Origin: Altericroceibacterium spongiae
Lineage (GTDB): Bacteria; Pseudomonadota; Alphaproteobacteria; Sphingomonadales; Sphingomonadaceae
Assembly (NCBI RefSeq): GCF_003610805.1
Contig: NZ_RAPF01000006.1
Location: 1 to 64,000, forward strand
Length of the DNA stretch: 64,000 nucleotides
Direction: 5' to 3'
Shown: piece by piece, positions 8,801 through 16,844 of the stretch
How positions within the stretch are numbered: the first letter of the stretch is position 1
Layout: each line of letters begins with the position of its first letter
Position numbers and translations under genes: made by a program
The notes under the pieces: generated by a model
Database searches by the model: none
Seen by the model: only the letters and a program-made list of their open reading frames with translations
What the model was told of the DNA's origin: nothing

Positions 8801-10012
8801 ATGTCCAAGGTCCTGATTATCGGCGCAGGCGGCGTCAGTTCGGTTGCCGTGCACAAAATGGCGATGAACGCCTCCATCTTCACCGAGATTCATCTGGCGA
8901 GCCGCACGAAGAGCAAATGCGATGCCATTGCCAAAAGCGTGAAGGAACGCACCGGCGTCGATATTGCGACTTATGAGATCGATGCAGAGGAAGTGCCGGC
9001 ACTCACCCGGCTTATCCGGCAGGTCGAACCGAAGCTGGTCGTCAATCTGGCACTGCCTTATCAGGATCTGCCGATCATGGATGCCTGCCTCGAAGCGGGC
9101 GTGCATTATCTCGACACGGCCAATTACGAGCCGAAGGATGAGGCCAAATTCGAATATAAATGGCAGTGGGCCTATCAGGAAAAATTCCGCGAAAAGGGCC
9201 TGATGGCGCTGCTGGGATCGGGCTTCGATCCTGGCGTGACCAGCGTCTTCGCCATGTGGCTGAAGAAGCATAAGCTCAGCACCATTCGCACGCTCGACAT
9301 TCTCGATTGCAATGGCGGCGATCACGGGCAGGCTTTCGCCACCAATTTCAACCCGGAAATCAATATTCGCGAAGTCACCGCACCGGCGCGCCACTGGGAA
9401 AAGGGCGAATGGGTGGAGACTCCGGCCATGCAGATCAGCCAGTCTTTCGATTTCGATCAGGTCGGCCCGAAGAATATGTATCTCATGTATCATGAGGAGC
9501 TGGAGAGCCTGTCCAAATTCGTCCCCGAACTGGAACGAGCGCGGTTCTGGATGACCTTCGGCGATGAATATATCAAACATCTCACCGTGCTGCAGAATGT
9601 CGGCCTGACGGGGATCGAGCCGATTACCTATCAGGGTAAGGAAATCGTCCCGCTGCAATTCCTCGCCGCGGTTCTTCCCAAGCCGGAGACTCTGGGGGAA
9701 ACGACGAAGGGCAAGACCAATATCGGAGACATCGCCACCGGTGAAGCACTGGACGGTTCGGGCGAAAAGACCTTCTACATCTACAATATCTGCGATCATG
9801 AAGAGGCCAATGCCGAAACCGGCAATCAGGCGGTGAGCTACACCACCGGCGTTCCGGCGATGGTCGGCGCGGCGATGATGCTGACCGGGCGCTGGTCGGG
9901 AGAGGGTGTGTTCAATATGGAACAGCTCGATCCCGATCCTTTCCTCGAAATGCTCGCTACCAACGGCCTGCCCTGGCAGGTTAAAGAGCTGCCCGCTCCG
10001 CTCGATTTCTGA
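8801..10012 (+). CDS. Carboxynorspermidine/carboxyspermidine dehydrogenase (saccharopine dehydrogenase family)
   Basis: This 403-residue NADPH enzyme condenses aspartate semialdehyde with a diamine (putrescine or diaminopropane) to give carboxyspermidine or carboxynorspermidine. The N-terminal Rossmann motif VLIIGAGGVSSVAVHKMA and the substrate-domain motif LALPYQDLPIMDACLEAGVH are typical, and the ALLGSGFDPGVTSVF stretch follows near residue 140. Plain saccharopine dehydrogenases are close relatives. The diagnosis is strengthened by nspC and ornithine decarboxylase genes 4-6 kb downstream on the same strand. SD GGAG precedes the ATG by seven bases. It is co-directional with and 14 bp from the next gene. 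Confidence 0.88.
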   Translation: MSKVLIIGAGGVSSVAVHKMAMNASIFTEIHLASRTKSKCDAIAKSVKERTGVDIATYEIDAEEVPALTRLIRQVEPKLVVNLALPYQDLPIMDACLEAGVHYLDTANYEPKDEAKFEYKWQWAYQEKFREKGLMALLGSGFDPGVTSVFAMWLKKHKLSTIRTLDILDCNGGDHGQAFATNFNPEINIREVTAPARHWEKGEWVETPAMQISQSFDFDQVGPKNMYLMYHEELESLSKFVPELERARFWMTFGDEYIKHLTVLQNVGLTGIEPITYQGKEIVPLQFLAAVLPKPETLGETTKGKTNIGDIATGEALDGSGEKTFYIYNICDHEEANAETGNQAVSYTTGVPAMVGAAMMLTGRWSGEGVFNMEQLDPDPFLEMLATNGLPWQVKELPAPLDF

Positions 10013-10026
10013 ACGAAAGACCGGTC

Positions 10027-10404
10027 ATGATGAAACTGACTATAGCAGCGCTGGCGGGCACGATGCTGCTCGCCGCCTGCACGCCGTCCCATCAATCGGA
10101 ACAGCCCGGCCCCTCGGGCGGGCCGAAACTCTTTCTCAGCCAGCAGGAACGGCAGAGCTGCGAGGCCGAAGGCGGCCATGTTGAAAAGCGCGGCCGTTTG
10201 CAGGCCGAAACCTGCGTGCATCCCTTTCCCGATGCCGGGCAGGGCTGCACCGACAATGCGCAATGCGAGGGCAAATGTATCGCCGAAGGCAATGAAGGCC
10301 CGGAAAAGGAAGTCACCGGCTATTGCCAGAAGGATGACAAGCTGTTCGGCTGCTATGCCGAAGTTCAGGACGGCAAAGCCGTCAACCGCATTTGCGTAGA
10401 CTGA
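10027..10404 (+). CDS. Cysteine-rich lipoprotein of unknown function
   Basis: This is a 125-residue exported protein. The N-terminus (MMKLTIAALAGTMLLAAC) is a lipoprotein signal with the lipobox LAAC at residues 15-18, so the mature form should be anchored through Cys18. The mature part carries eight further cysteines, including GCTDNAQCEGKC and GYCQKDDKLFGC, an even number compatible with four disulfides in the periplasm. No named family is recognised with confidence. It starts 14 bp after the dehydrogenase stop, so it may be co-transcribed; a terminator closes the unit. Confidence 0.75.
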   Translation: MMKLTIAALAGTMLLAACTPSHQSEQPGPSGGPKLFLSQQERQSCEAEGGHVEKRGRLQAETCVHPFPDAGQGCTDNAQCEGKCIAEGNEGPEKEVTGYCQKDDKLFGCYAEVQDGKAVNRICVD

Positions 10405-10410
10405 CCGGGA

Positions 10411-10445
10411 CTGCCGCCTCTGTTACGCGGGGGCGGCGGTTTTTC
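10411..10445 (+). terminator. Rho-independent terminator
   Basis: The stem CTGCCGCC / GGCGGCGG is followed by TTTTT. It ends the dehydrogenase-lipoprotein transcription unit. Confidence 0.8.
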
Positions 10446-10789
10446 AGATAGTGTTTGAGAGGGCGCGAAGGGCAGCTTTACGCTTTAACCCTGATTACTT
10501 GAACCAATCTCCAAGCTCCCAGACACCGGCATTAAACTGTTGAGGCTGGAGCAGCTTTAATTCTGCGCGATACGGAACGATAACGCATATCCATAAAAGC
10601 AGGTAGCTGCCGTTAGAAGACATAACCGACGGTCATAGCTAGTGGGAATGGAACGATTGACTTATCCGTCCAATTTAGACTGCCTCACCGTTCTATCGCA
10701 GTGGCCGCAATAGCATTTGGTGATAAAAAAGCTGCCGTTCCGGATACGACCCAATTGCGGACGTTCTTTTCGGACGATAAGTTTTGCTG
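10446..10789. other. Gene-free, AT-richer stretch
   Basis: About 340 bp are noticeably richer in A/T than the flanks. No open frame with a ribosome site, hairpin terminator or RNA gene was recognised. The segment precedes the DUF3885 gene and may be part of a transferred piece. Confidence 0.4.
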
Positions 10790-11410
10790 ATGTCTCTAGC
10801 TTTCGGACCCAATTGGCAGCGCGATTTGTGGGCCTCGCCTTACTGGCTTAGGTTCGAGCTTGATGATGGCGAGTATTCAGGACGCTATGTGACCAAGTTC
10901 ACGAGGAGCTACGACCGTGCTCGAAAACTCGCACGCATAGCGCTGCCGTCAGATAATATCGTCGGCGTCATCGCGGCCTTCTCGGAGCCCAGCAGAGAAA
11001 TCAATGCGGAAAGGCTGGGCTGGACGACAGGGGCCGCATTTGATCATCTGGCAGAGTTGGGCGTCTCAACAGAAGTCACTCTTGCCGAATGGGAAGGTTT
11101 TTGGTGGCCTGATGAAAAAGACGATCCTGAGGCTGAGGCTTGGACTCAACGCGCGTTTAGCCTGAATTGGGAGCAAGCCGACATCCTCTTGTGGAATCAA
11201 ATCGCGCAGGACTTGGGAGTAGCGCCTAGGGTGCCAGTGTTCGCTAAGCTTGTCGATCCGGCGCGAGGTGTATGCGTTAATGCCTATGACGACCGGGGGA
11301 TGGATGTCACTTCCCTCGCCAGAGAGCCCCTTGAAGACCTTTATTCCCGGTGTGGCAGTTGGTTGCTCGAAGACGATCGAAATAGAATGTCGGAAGTATT
11401 CGAAAGCTAG
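10790..11410 (+). CDS. DUF3885 domain protein
   Basis: This is a 206-residue soluble protein. The N-terminus SLAFGPNWQRDLWASPYWLR, the middle segment with RARKLARIALPSDNIVGVI and the C-terminal YDDRGMDVTSLAREPLEDLY match the layout of DUF3885 proteins, whose function is unknown; some family members sit near immunity or toxin loci. ATG 10790 is preferred over the in-frame TTG at 10784. Codon use and base composition are more AT-rich than in neighbouring core genes. It stands alone between a terminator and a convergent TetR gene, which suggests acquisition. Confidence 0.7.
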   Translation: MSLAFGPNWQRDLWASPYWLRFELDDGEYSGRYVTKFTRSYDRARKLARIALPSDNIVGVIAAFSEPSREINAERLGWTTGAAFDHLAELGVSTEVTLAEWEGFWWPDEKDDPEAEAWTQRAFSLNWEQADILLWNQIAQDLGVAPRVPVFAKLVDPARGVCVNAYDDRGMDVTSLAREPLEDLYSRCGSWLLEDDRNRMSEVFES

Positions 11411-11554
11411 CGGAACGGCAGCTAACCACCCAATTCCAGTCATTTCGCAATTACGATGAGTCACCTGCAACCGGACAGATGAATTCAATCTGGCTGGAAT
11501 CTGCACATAGCCAAGTCTTTATCGGATGCCGAATTTGCCATCGTAAAAGCGACG

Positions 11555-12115
11555 TTATTTGGCTGGCAATCCATTCACCAGCGATTCCAGCCCGATGGTA
11601 AAGGTCGCATCGAAATCCATCATTTCGCACAGGAAGTCCCGCATGGGGCCGTTGGCTTCAAACATGGTCCAGCCGAGAGTGAATGAAATGACAGCGGCCT
11701 GATGCGCTAGCGCCACGCTCGCTTCCAGCCCCAATGCCTTTAGCGGAGCTGCGATATGGGCGGCCTGCTTTTCCGCATCGGCTGGCGAAGGCGGTCGGGC
11801 GATTGCGCATAATCGCGCGCCGTCTCTGTGTGAGGCAAGGCTGGAATGGAGGGCACGCCCGAACTGCCGCAGCCATTCGCGCCAGTCCTGTGCCCCATGC
11901 GTCCCGGCATAGGCCGCGGCATAGATGTCGCGCGCCATTAACCCCAGCAGTTCAGCCTTTCCGGAGATGTGCCAGTAAATGGCCGCGGCCTGAACGTTCA
12001 TGCGTCCGGCCAGCTTTCGCATGCTGAGGCTGTCCAGCCCTTCATCTTCTACCAGAACGAAGGCCTGTGCAACGATTTGATCGCGGGTGAGGCCGGGTAT
12101 GAGGCGTTGTACCAT
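11555..12115 (-). CDS. TetR-family transcriptional repressor
   Basis: This is a 186-residue regulator. The N-terminal HTH spans about residues 8-55 (RDQIVAQAFVLVEDEGLDSL, then MRKLAGRMNVQAAAIYWHIS), followed by a TetR_C-type ligand-binding helical domain. It is transcribed divergently from a Rieske oxygenase gene, and the 77-bp spacer holds a clear palindrome. It therefore probably represses the oxygenase and itself until an aromatic or similar substrate binds. Confidence 0.88.
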   Translation of the reverse strand: MVQRLIPGLTRDQIVAQAFVLVEDEGLDSLSMRKLAGRMNVQAAAIYWHISGKAELLGLMARDIYAAAYAGTHGAQDWREWLRQFGRALHSSLASHRDGARLCAIARPPSPADAEKQAAHIAAPLKALGLEASVALAHQAAVISFTLGWTMFEANGPMRDFLCEMMDFDATFTIGLESLVNGLPAK

Positions 12116-12124
12116 AGGTTGACT

Positions 12125-12152
12125 GTTGACTCCTTAACGATGTTAAGTCAAC
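12125..12152. promoter_or_regulatory. Palindromic operator between tetR and Rieske genes
   Basis: This is a 28-bp nested inverted repeat: outer arms GTTGAC/GTCAAC and inner arms TTAAC/GTTAA around GAT. It lies in the only promoter space shared by both genes, the usual place for a TetR operator. Confidence 0.7.
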
Positions 12153-12192
12153 TTCTACAAGTGGAGAAGGAAGCCGGAAAGGGCAAAGAAAC

Positions 12193-13272
12193 ATGACGTA
12201 TGTTCGCAATGCTTGGTATGTTGCGGGGTGGGCGCAGGAACTTGATACTGAGACCCCTTTTGCGATCACGATACTGGGTGAACGGATTGTGATCTGGCGA
12301 ACGGGTTCGGGATCGATCCATGCGTTGGAAGATCGCTGTGTGCATCGCCTTGCGCCACTGTCGCTCGGCCGCTGCGAAGGGGAACGGCTGCGGTGCATGT
12401 ATCACGGGCTGCTGTTCGATCCCGATGGGCGAGTGGTTGAGATGCCGGGGCAGGACAAGATTCCGCCGCGTGCACAGGTCCGCTGTTATCCGGTGATGGA
12501 ACGCCATAGCTGGATCTGGGTGTGGATGGGCGACCCGGCTCTGGCCGACGAAGACCTTATCCCGCCCGCGGTGGGGCTGGACCACCCTGACTATATTCTC
12601 GGCCACGGCCAGCTCGATTATGAGGCTGAGGCGCGACTTATAAACGACAATCTGCTCGATTTCAGCCATCTCACCTTCGTTCATGCGAACAGTTTCGGAT
12701 CAGGTCCGCAATTCGCTGCGAGTCCTGCGCGGATCACGCCGCTGGATCGCGGTGTTCGCTATCAGCGCTGGATCGAGAACACTCGCGGTTCATCGTCACG
12801 TGCCAGCGAAGAACCGATGGACAGCTATATGACCTATGATTTCCTCATACCGGGCGTGTTGCTTATGACGGGCGGAGTGTTCCCGCTGGGCACCGCGAAG
12901 GAGCTGGGTCACGGTGTGCCTGATTACGATAAGGCAGTCAGCGGGGTGACCTTTACCAGTCAGGCCGTTACTCCAATGATGGACCGGACGGCACGCTATT
13001 TCTTTTCATGGGGACCGCATCGTAAACATGGTGACGAGTCTGCACGTGACATCCTCATGAAGATAGCCGGTCAGGCTTTCGATGAAGACAAGGTTATGAT
13101 CGAGGCGCAGCAGAAGGTCATCAATATGACGCCCGATCCGCAGGTGATGCCTTCTGCGCATGACCGGGGAGTGACGTTGTTCAATCGGTTAGTGGAAAAA
13201 CTGGCTAAGGAAGAGCGCAAAACCGTTCATGCTGCGGATGAAGTGAAGCTCACTGTGCCCCAGAACGGTTAG
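12193..13272 (+). CDS. Rieske [2Fe-2S] aromatic ring-hydroxylating / O-demethylase oxygenase (VanA-like)
   Basis: This is a 359-residue oxygenase subunit. The Rieske cluster ligands are CVH (residues 51-53) and CMYH (residues 73-76). The non-heme iron domain carries NDNLLDFSHLTFVHANSFG near residue 155, with the bridging Asp and two His. The layout resembles vanillate O-demethylase VanA and similar phthalate-family alpha subunits. No reductase (VanB) gene is adjacent, so it must borrow electrons from elsewhere. The divergent TetR gene is its likely regulator. The substrate cannot be fixed from the sequence. Confidence 0.88.
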   Translation: MTYVRNAWYVAGWAQELDTETPFAITILGERIVIWRTGSGSIHALEDRCVHRLAPLSLGRCEGERLRCMYHGLLFDPDGRVVEMPGQDKIPPRAQVRCYPVMERHSWIWVWMGDPALADEDLIPPAVGLDHPDYILGHGQLDYEAEARLINDNLLDFSHLTFVHANSFGSGPQFAASPARITPLDRGVRYQRWIENTRGSSSRASEEPMDSYMTYDFLIPGVLLMTGGVFPLGTAKELGHGVPDYDKAVSGVTFTSQAVTPMMDRTARYFFSWGPHRKHGDESARDILMKIAGQAFDEDKVMIEAQQKVINMTPDPQVMPSAHDRGVTLFNRLVEKLAKEERKTVHAADEVKLTVPQNG

Positions 13273-13464
13273 TTGCCGTTTTCCTTGCAGCCCAAACGCG
13301 TCCTCGCAATCTCCGCTCTTTCCAGACCACCCTGCCGGTCATGGGACGCGCTCCTTGGGCTATCGCGTATGAGGAGCCGCCCGCTTCGCAGTGAAAATCA
13401 GGACCATGCGCGGGTGCGCCCGGCGTTTTGTGCAATGCGGTTCCGATCGGGTCGGTAGCCCCGC

Positions 13465-14001
13465 CTAAGTGGGATCGCAGGGTGTCCTGTCGAGCGAGTA
13501 GCTGGCGAAGGGTTTTTCGGCACCCTCTCCGTCTTGCGCCACGATTTGCCATGTGAGGCGATTTTTCGAGATATGCCAGTGGTTTACAAAGGCATTATCG
13601 GCATAGCGATAGGTCATGTCGAAGCTATCCGGGTGGCTTTCACCATCTCCGGTGGCTGTGAAAGCGCCTCCGAAACTGTCGGCCCAGAAGCCTGTAATCC
13701 GCTCTGTCGGGGCTCCGGGCTGTCTGGCGGCAGCGCCGAAGATCAGATGGGCTGCATATTTGTCATCCGGATCGGCTGTTGCGGTGCTCCTGGCGTCGAG
13801 TGCCAGCATGGCATCCTGCACGATCGGTTTCGCAGCGATGTCTATCGTGACGGGCTTGCCCATCACTTCGCCATCGCCGCTCCAGCATCCGACGGTCGCA
13901 AGCAGCGCTTGGGGAAGCGGTGCGGTTCCCGGCTCCGCAGCCTGTGTGGCAGATGAAAGCGTGAAGAGCGCCGCCATGGCGCAGCCGGCTGTCCTGAACA
14001 T
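13465..14001 (-). CDS. Secreted protein of unknown function
   Basis: This is a 178-residue protein with a cleavable signal peptide (MFRTAGCAMAALFTLSSATQA). The mature part begins EPGTAPLPQALLATVGCWSG and continues as a likely beta-rich domain ending in YSLDRTPCDPT. It resembles small periplasmic lipocalin-like or DUF1579-like proteins, but the family is not certain. ATG 14001 is chosen for the signal peptide and the GGGGGAAC ribosome site; the frame is open up to 14175. It is divergent from nspC. Confidence 0.6.
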   Translation of the reverse strand: MFRTAGCAMAALFTLSSATQAAEPGTAPLPQALLATVGCWSGDGEVMGKPVTIDIAAKPIVQDAMLALDARSTATADPDDKYAAHLIFGAAARQPGAPTERITGFWADSFGGAFTATGDGESHPDSFDMTYRYADNAFVNHWHISKNRLTWQIVAQDGEGAEKPFASYSLDRTPCDPT

Positions 14002-14194
14002 CGGTTCCCCCTTATAAGCCCGTCTCTTCTTTAGAAGTGGCGGGGCAGGACGCAAGCGCCCTCCTGTGGCTATGTTCATATCGGGTTGGGACGCTTGCGA
14101 TGCCGCGGGCCGATCGCAGCGCTGGCCATGCGGCCTGCCTTTCGGTACATCGCGCAGCAGTTCAGCCCGATCCACAGCAGGAGTGAGGACCTTT

Positions 14195-15373
14195 ATGGAA
14201 ACACGAGCCGGTGATCCCGGAGCTTTCGCTCAGTTCGATCTCAATCGGGTCGATAGCCCCGCATTCGTGGTGGATGCGGCGAAATTGCGGGAGAATCTGC
14301 GGATTCTCGCCGATATACGCGATCGGGCGGGGATCAGGGTGCTCTCTGCGCTGAAGGCCTTTTCCATGTGGTCGGTGGCGCCGATGATTGGGGAATATCT
14401 CGATGGCGTATGCACTTCGGGCCTGTGGGAAGCGATGCTCGCCTCGGAACATTACGATGGTGAAATCGCCACCTATTGCGCGGCCTATAAGCCTGACGAT
14501 CTGGCGGAAATCTGCCGTATTTCGGATCATGTGATTTTCAACACGCCGGGCCAGATCGAATTATGTTCGCAGGTTATCGCCCATGCCCGGGCGCAGGGAA
14601 TCGATTTCGATGTCGGTCTGCGGCTCAATCCGATGCATGCCGAGGGTGAAGTGCCGCGCTACGATCCGTGTGCCCCGCATTCGCGGCTCGGCTTCCCGGT
14701 CGATCAGCTCGAAGACGAGCATATCGAACTGGTGGAAGGTATCCATCTTCATACGCTGTGCGAGCAGGATTTCGAACCGCTGCGGCGGACATGGGATGCG
14801 CTCGAACCCCATATCGAACCCTATTTCGGCCATCTGCGCTGGATCAATCTGGGTGGCGGGCATCACATCACCCGCGCCGATTATCAGCGGGACGAACTGG
14901 TCGAATTCCTCATCGAGCTGCAGGAACGTACGGGTGCGGAAATCTATATGGAGCCGGGCGAGGCCGTGGCGCTGGATGCGGGCATCCTCACGGGGACGAT
15001 TCTCGATTCGCACTGGAACGGAATGCCGCTTGCCATCACCGATCTGTCGGCCACCTGCCATATGCCCGATGTGATCGAAGCGCCTTACCGTCCGGCCATG
15101 CTTCATGAGGAAGAAGACGGGGGCGGGGAGCCGGTGCGGCTGGGCGGCCCGTCCTGCCTCGCGGGCGATGTGATCGGCGATTATCGCCTGCCGGTGCCTT
15201 GCAAGCCGGGGGAGCGAATCGCGTTTCTCGACCAGGCGCATTATTCCATGGTAAAGACCAATACATTCAACGGTGTAACGCTGCCGTCTGTCTGGCTGTG
15301 GGACAGTGAAACCGATCAGCTCGAACAGATCCGGCAGTTCGGTTACGAGGATTTCCGGAACCGCTTGTCCTGA
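14195..15373 (+). CDS. nspC: Carboxynorspermidine/carboxyspermidine decarboxylase
   Basis: This is a 392-residue PLP-dependent alanine-racemase-fold (group IV) decarboxylase. It converts carboxy(nor)spermidine to (nor)spermidine, the step after the dehydrogenase at 8.8 kb. The PLP lysine is in VLSALKAFSMW near residue 55. The glycine-rich PLP phosphate loop is WINLGGGHHITR near 225, and the C-terminal active-site strand is GPSCLAGDVIGDY near 325. These are NspC-type rather than LysA-type sequences. ATG 14195 has GAGGA six bases upstream; the frame reaches back to 14066 but without a ribosome site. Confidence 0.92.
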   Translation: METRAGDPGAFAQFDLNRVDSPAFVVDAAKLRENLRILADIRDRAGIRVLSALKAFSMWSVAPMIGEYLDGVCTSGLWEAMLASEHYDGEIATYCAAYKPDDLAEICRISDHVIFNTPGQIELCSQVIAHARAQGIDFDVGLRLNPMHAEGEVPRYDPCAPHSRLGFPVDQLEDEHIELVEGIHLHTLCEQDFEPLRRTWDALEPHIEPYFGHLRWINLGGGHHITRADYQRDELVEFLIELQERTGAEIYMEPGEAVALDAGILTGTILDSHWNGMPLAITDLSATCHMPDVIEAPYRPAMLHEEEDGGGEPVRLGGPSCLAGDVIGDYRLPVPCKPGERIAFLDQAHYSMVKTNTFNGVTLPSVWLWDSETDQLEQIRQFGYEDFRNRLS

Positions 15374-15396
15374 TCCGCCGTTGGTCGGGAAACCGC

Positions 15397-15545
15397 GCAA
15401 GGGGAACGCTCTGGCGAGTGTCATAAATTTCCCCTTGCATGTCGATATGCGAGGCTTATATGCGCGCCCTCTGCTGCCCCAAGGGGACTTCCTAACCGCA
15501 AGGCAGCCTCGTTTTGTAAAACTAACCGTTTGGGGGTCCCTTGAA
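15397..15545 (+). promoter_or_regulatory. Structured promoter-leader of ornithine decarboxylase
   Basis: A perfect inverted repeat GCAAGGGGAA / TTCCCCTTGC (15397-15406 and 15429-15438) precedes a promoter-like TTGCAT - 16 bp - TATATG (about 15435-15462). The roughly 80-nt leader can fold GCTGCC..GGCAGC around CCCCAAGGGG. Its 5' CCCCAA can also pair with TTGGGGG, which contains the likely SD. This suggests translation control by SD sequestration. Alphaproteobacterial ornithine decarboxylase genes are known to have structured leaders (speF motif); membership in that family is not shown here. Confidence 0.45.
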
Positions 15546-16751
15546 TTGCACATTTACCCTGACGCCTCGGCTGTAGTTCGCGATCTTTCGCCGGATGAAC
15601 CCGTCATCCTGAATCGCCCGCATGCGGCGGCTCGGGCCGGTCGGTTCTTTGCCCGGAACTTCCCCGGTAAGTCGCTCTATGCGGTGAAGGCCAATCCTTC
15701 GCCCGATCTCGTGCGCATCCTGTGGGATTCGGGCGTGACGCATTTCGATGTCGCTTCCATCGCCGAAGTGCGCATGGTGCGCGAAGCGCTGCCCGATGCC
15801 ACTTTGTGCTTCATGCATCCGGTGAAGACCAAACGCGCCATTGCCGAAGCCTATCACACCCATGGCGTGAAGACGTTCAGCCTCGACACGATCGAGGAGC
15901 TGGAGAAGATCGTGCAGGCGACGACCTCCGAAGAGGGCGTGCAGGCCGACGATCTCAACCTGCTGGTGCGGCTGCGTGTGTCATCCGATTATTCGGAACT
16001 CTCGCTGGCGTCCAAATTCGGGATCGATCTCGCCGATGCCGCGCCGCTGCTTCAGGCGACCCGCCAGCATTGCGATGCGCTGGGCATCTGCTTCCATGTC
16101 GGCAGTCAGGCGATGACACCCTTTGCCTATGTACAGGCGCTGGAGCGGGTCCGTGCAGCGATTGCCGAAGCGGCTGTGACGGTCGATATCGTGGATGTGG
16201 GCGGGGGCTTCCCCAGCTCCTATCCCGGCATGGAACCGCCGCCGCTGGAAGATTACTTCTCGGTCATCCATCGCCATTTCGAAAATCTGCCGATTTCCTA
16301 TTCGGCCGAATTATGGTGCGAACCGGGCCGGGCGCTGTCCGCCGAATATAGCTCGCTGATCGTGTGCGTGGAAAAGCGCCGCGGTGATGAGCTGTATATC
16401 AATGACGGGGCCTATGGCGCTTTGTTCGATGCAGCCCATGTCGAATGGCGCTTTCCGGTGGAAGCGCTGGAAGACGATCTCAAGGGCGCGCATGAGGAAT
16501 TTTCCTTCTATGGCCCGACCTGCGACGATGCCGATTTCATGAAGGGGCCGTTTATGCTCCCGGCCGATATTCAGGCCGGTGATTATATCGAGATCGGGAT
16601 GCTCGGCGCCTATGGCGCGGCGATGAAAACCGGCTTTAACGGCTTCGGTGCGGCCCATTGCGTCAATGTCACCAGCGAGCCCATGGCCAGCCTCTATCGC
16701 GGCGACCGCCCCGATCCGCGCGAAAGCGACAATGTCGTAAGTCTGCGCTGA
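15546..16751 (+). CDS. Ornithine (lysine/ornithine) decarboxylase, alanine-racemase fold
   Basis: This is a 401-residue PLP enzyme making putrescine from ornithine (possibly cadaverine from lysine). The PLP lysine is in SLYAVKANPSPDLVRI near residue 40. Further marks are HPVKTKRAIAEA, FHVGSQ, the glycine-rich DVGGGFPSSYPG near 225, EPGRALSAE near 260, and the active-site Cys in GPTCDDADF near 325. The frame is open from 15306, inside nspC, but family members begin with HxYP; the TTG at 15546 gives that start with GGGGG nine bases upstream. It follows nspC and supplies the putrescine for that pathway. A strong terminator follows. Confidence 0.88.
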   Translation: MHIYPDASAVVRDLSPDEPVILNRPHAAARAGRFFARNFPGKSLYAVKANPSPDLVRILWDSGVTHFDVASIAEVRMVREALPDATLCFMHPVKTKRAIAEAYHTHGVKTFSLDTIEELEKIVQATTSEEGVQADDLNLLVRLRVSSDYSELSLASKFGIDLADAAPLLQATRQHCDALGICFHVGSQAMTPFAYVQALERVRAAIAEAAVTVDIVDVGGGFPSSYPGMEPPPLEDYFSVIHRHFENLPISYSAELWCEPGRALSAEYSSLIVCVEKRRGDELYINDGAYGALFDAAHVEWRFPVEALEDDLKGAHEEFSFYGPTCDDADFMKGPFMLPADIQAGDYIEIGMLGAYGAAMKTGFNGFGAAHCVNVTSEPMASLYRGDRPDPRESDNVVSLR

Positions 16752-16774
16752 GCAGCTCTCTACAGACAGACAAG

Positions 16775-16810
16775 GAAAGGCCCGGCAGGAGCGATCCTGC
16801 CGGGCCTTTC
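16775..16810. terminator. Bidirectional terminator between ODC and queH
   Basis: The perfect hairpin GAAAGGCCCGGCAGGA / TCCTGCCGGGCCTTTC has a 4-base loop and A/T-rich shoulders. It sits between two converging genes. Confidence 0.85.
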
Positions 16811-16844
16811 ATGTTCGGGCGGTAAAGCGAAGCGGGCAGGGCGT

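Noticed and set aside
12131-12145. CtrA-type site TTAA-N7-TTAA near the TetR gene
   Set aside because: The two TTAA are separated by five bases, not seven, and they form part of the larger palindrome.
15397-15438. nspC terminator
   Set aside because: The inverted repeat has a 22-base loop and no T-run, so it is treated as a regulatory element, not a terminator.
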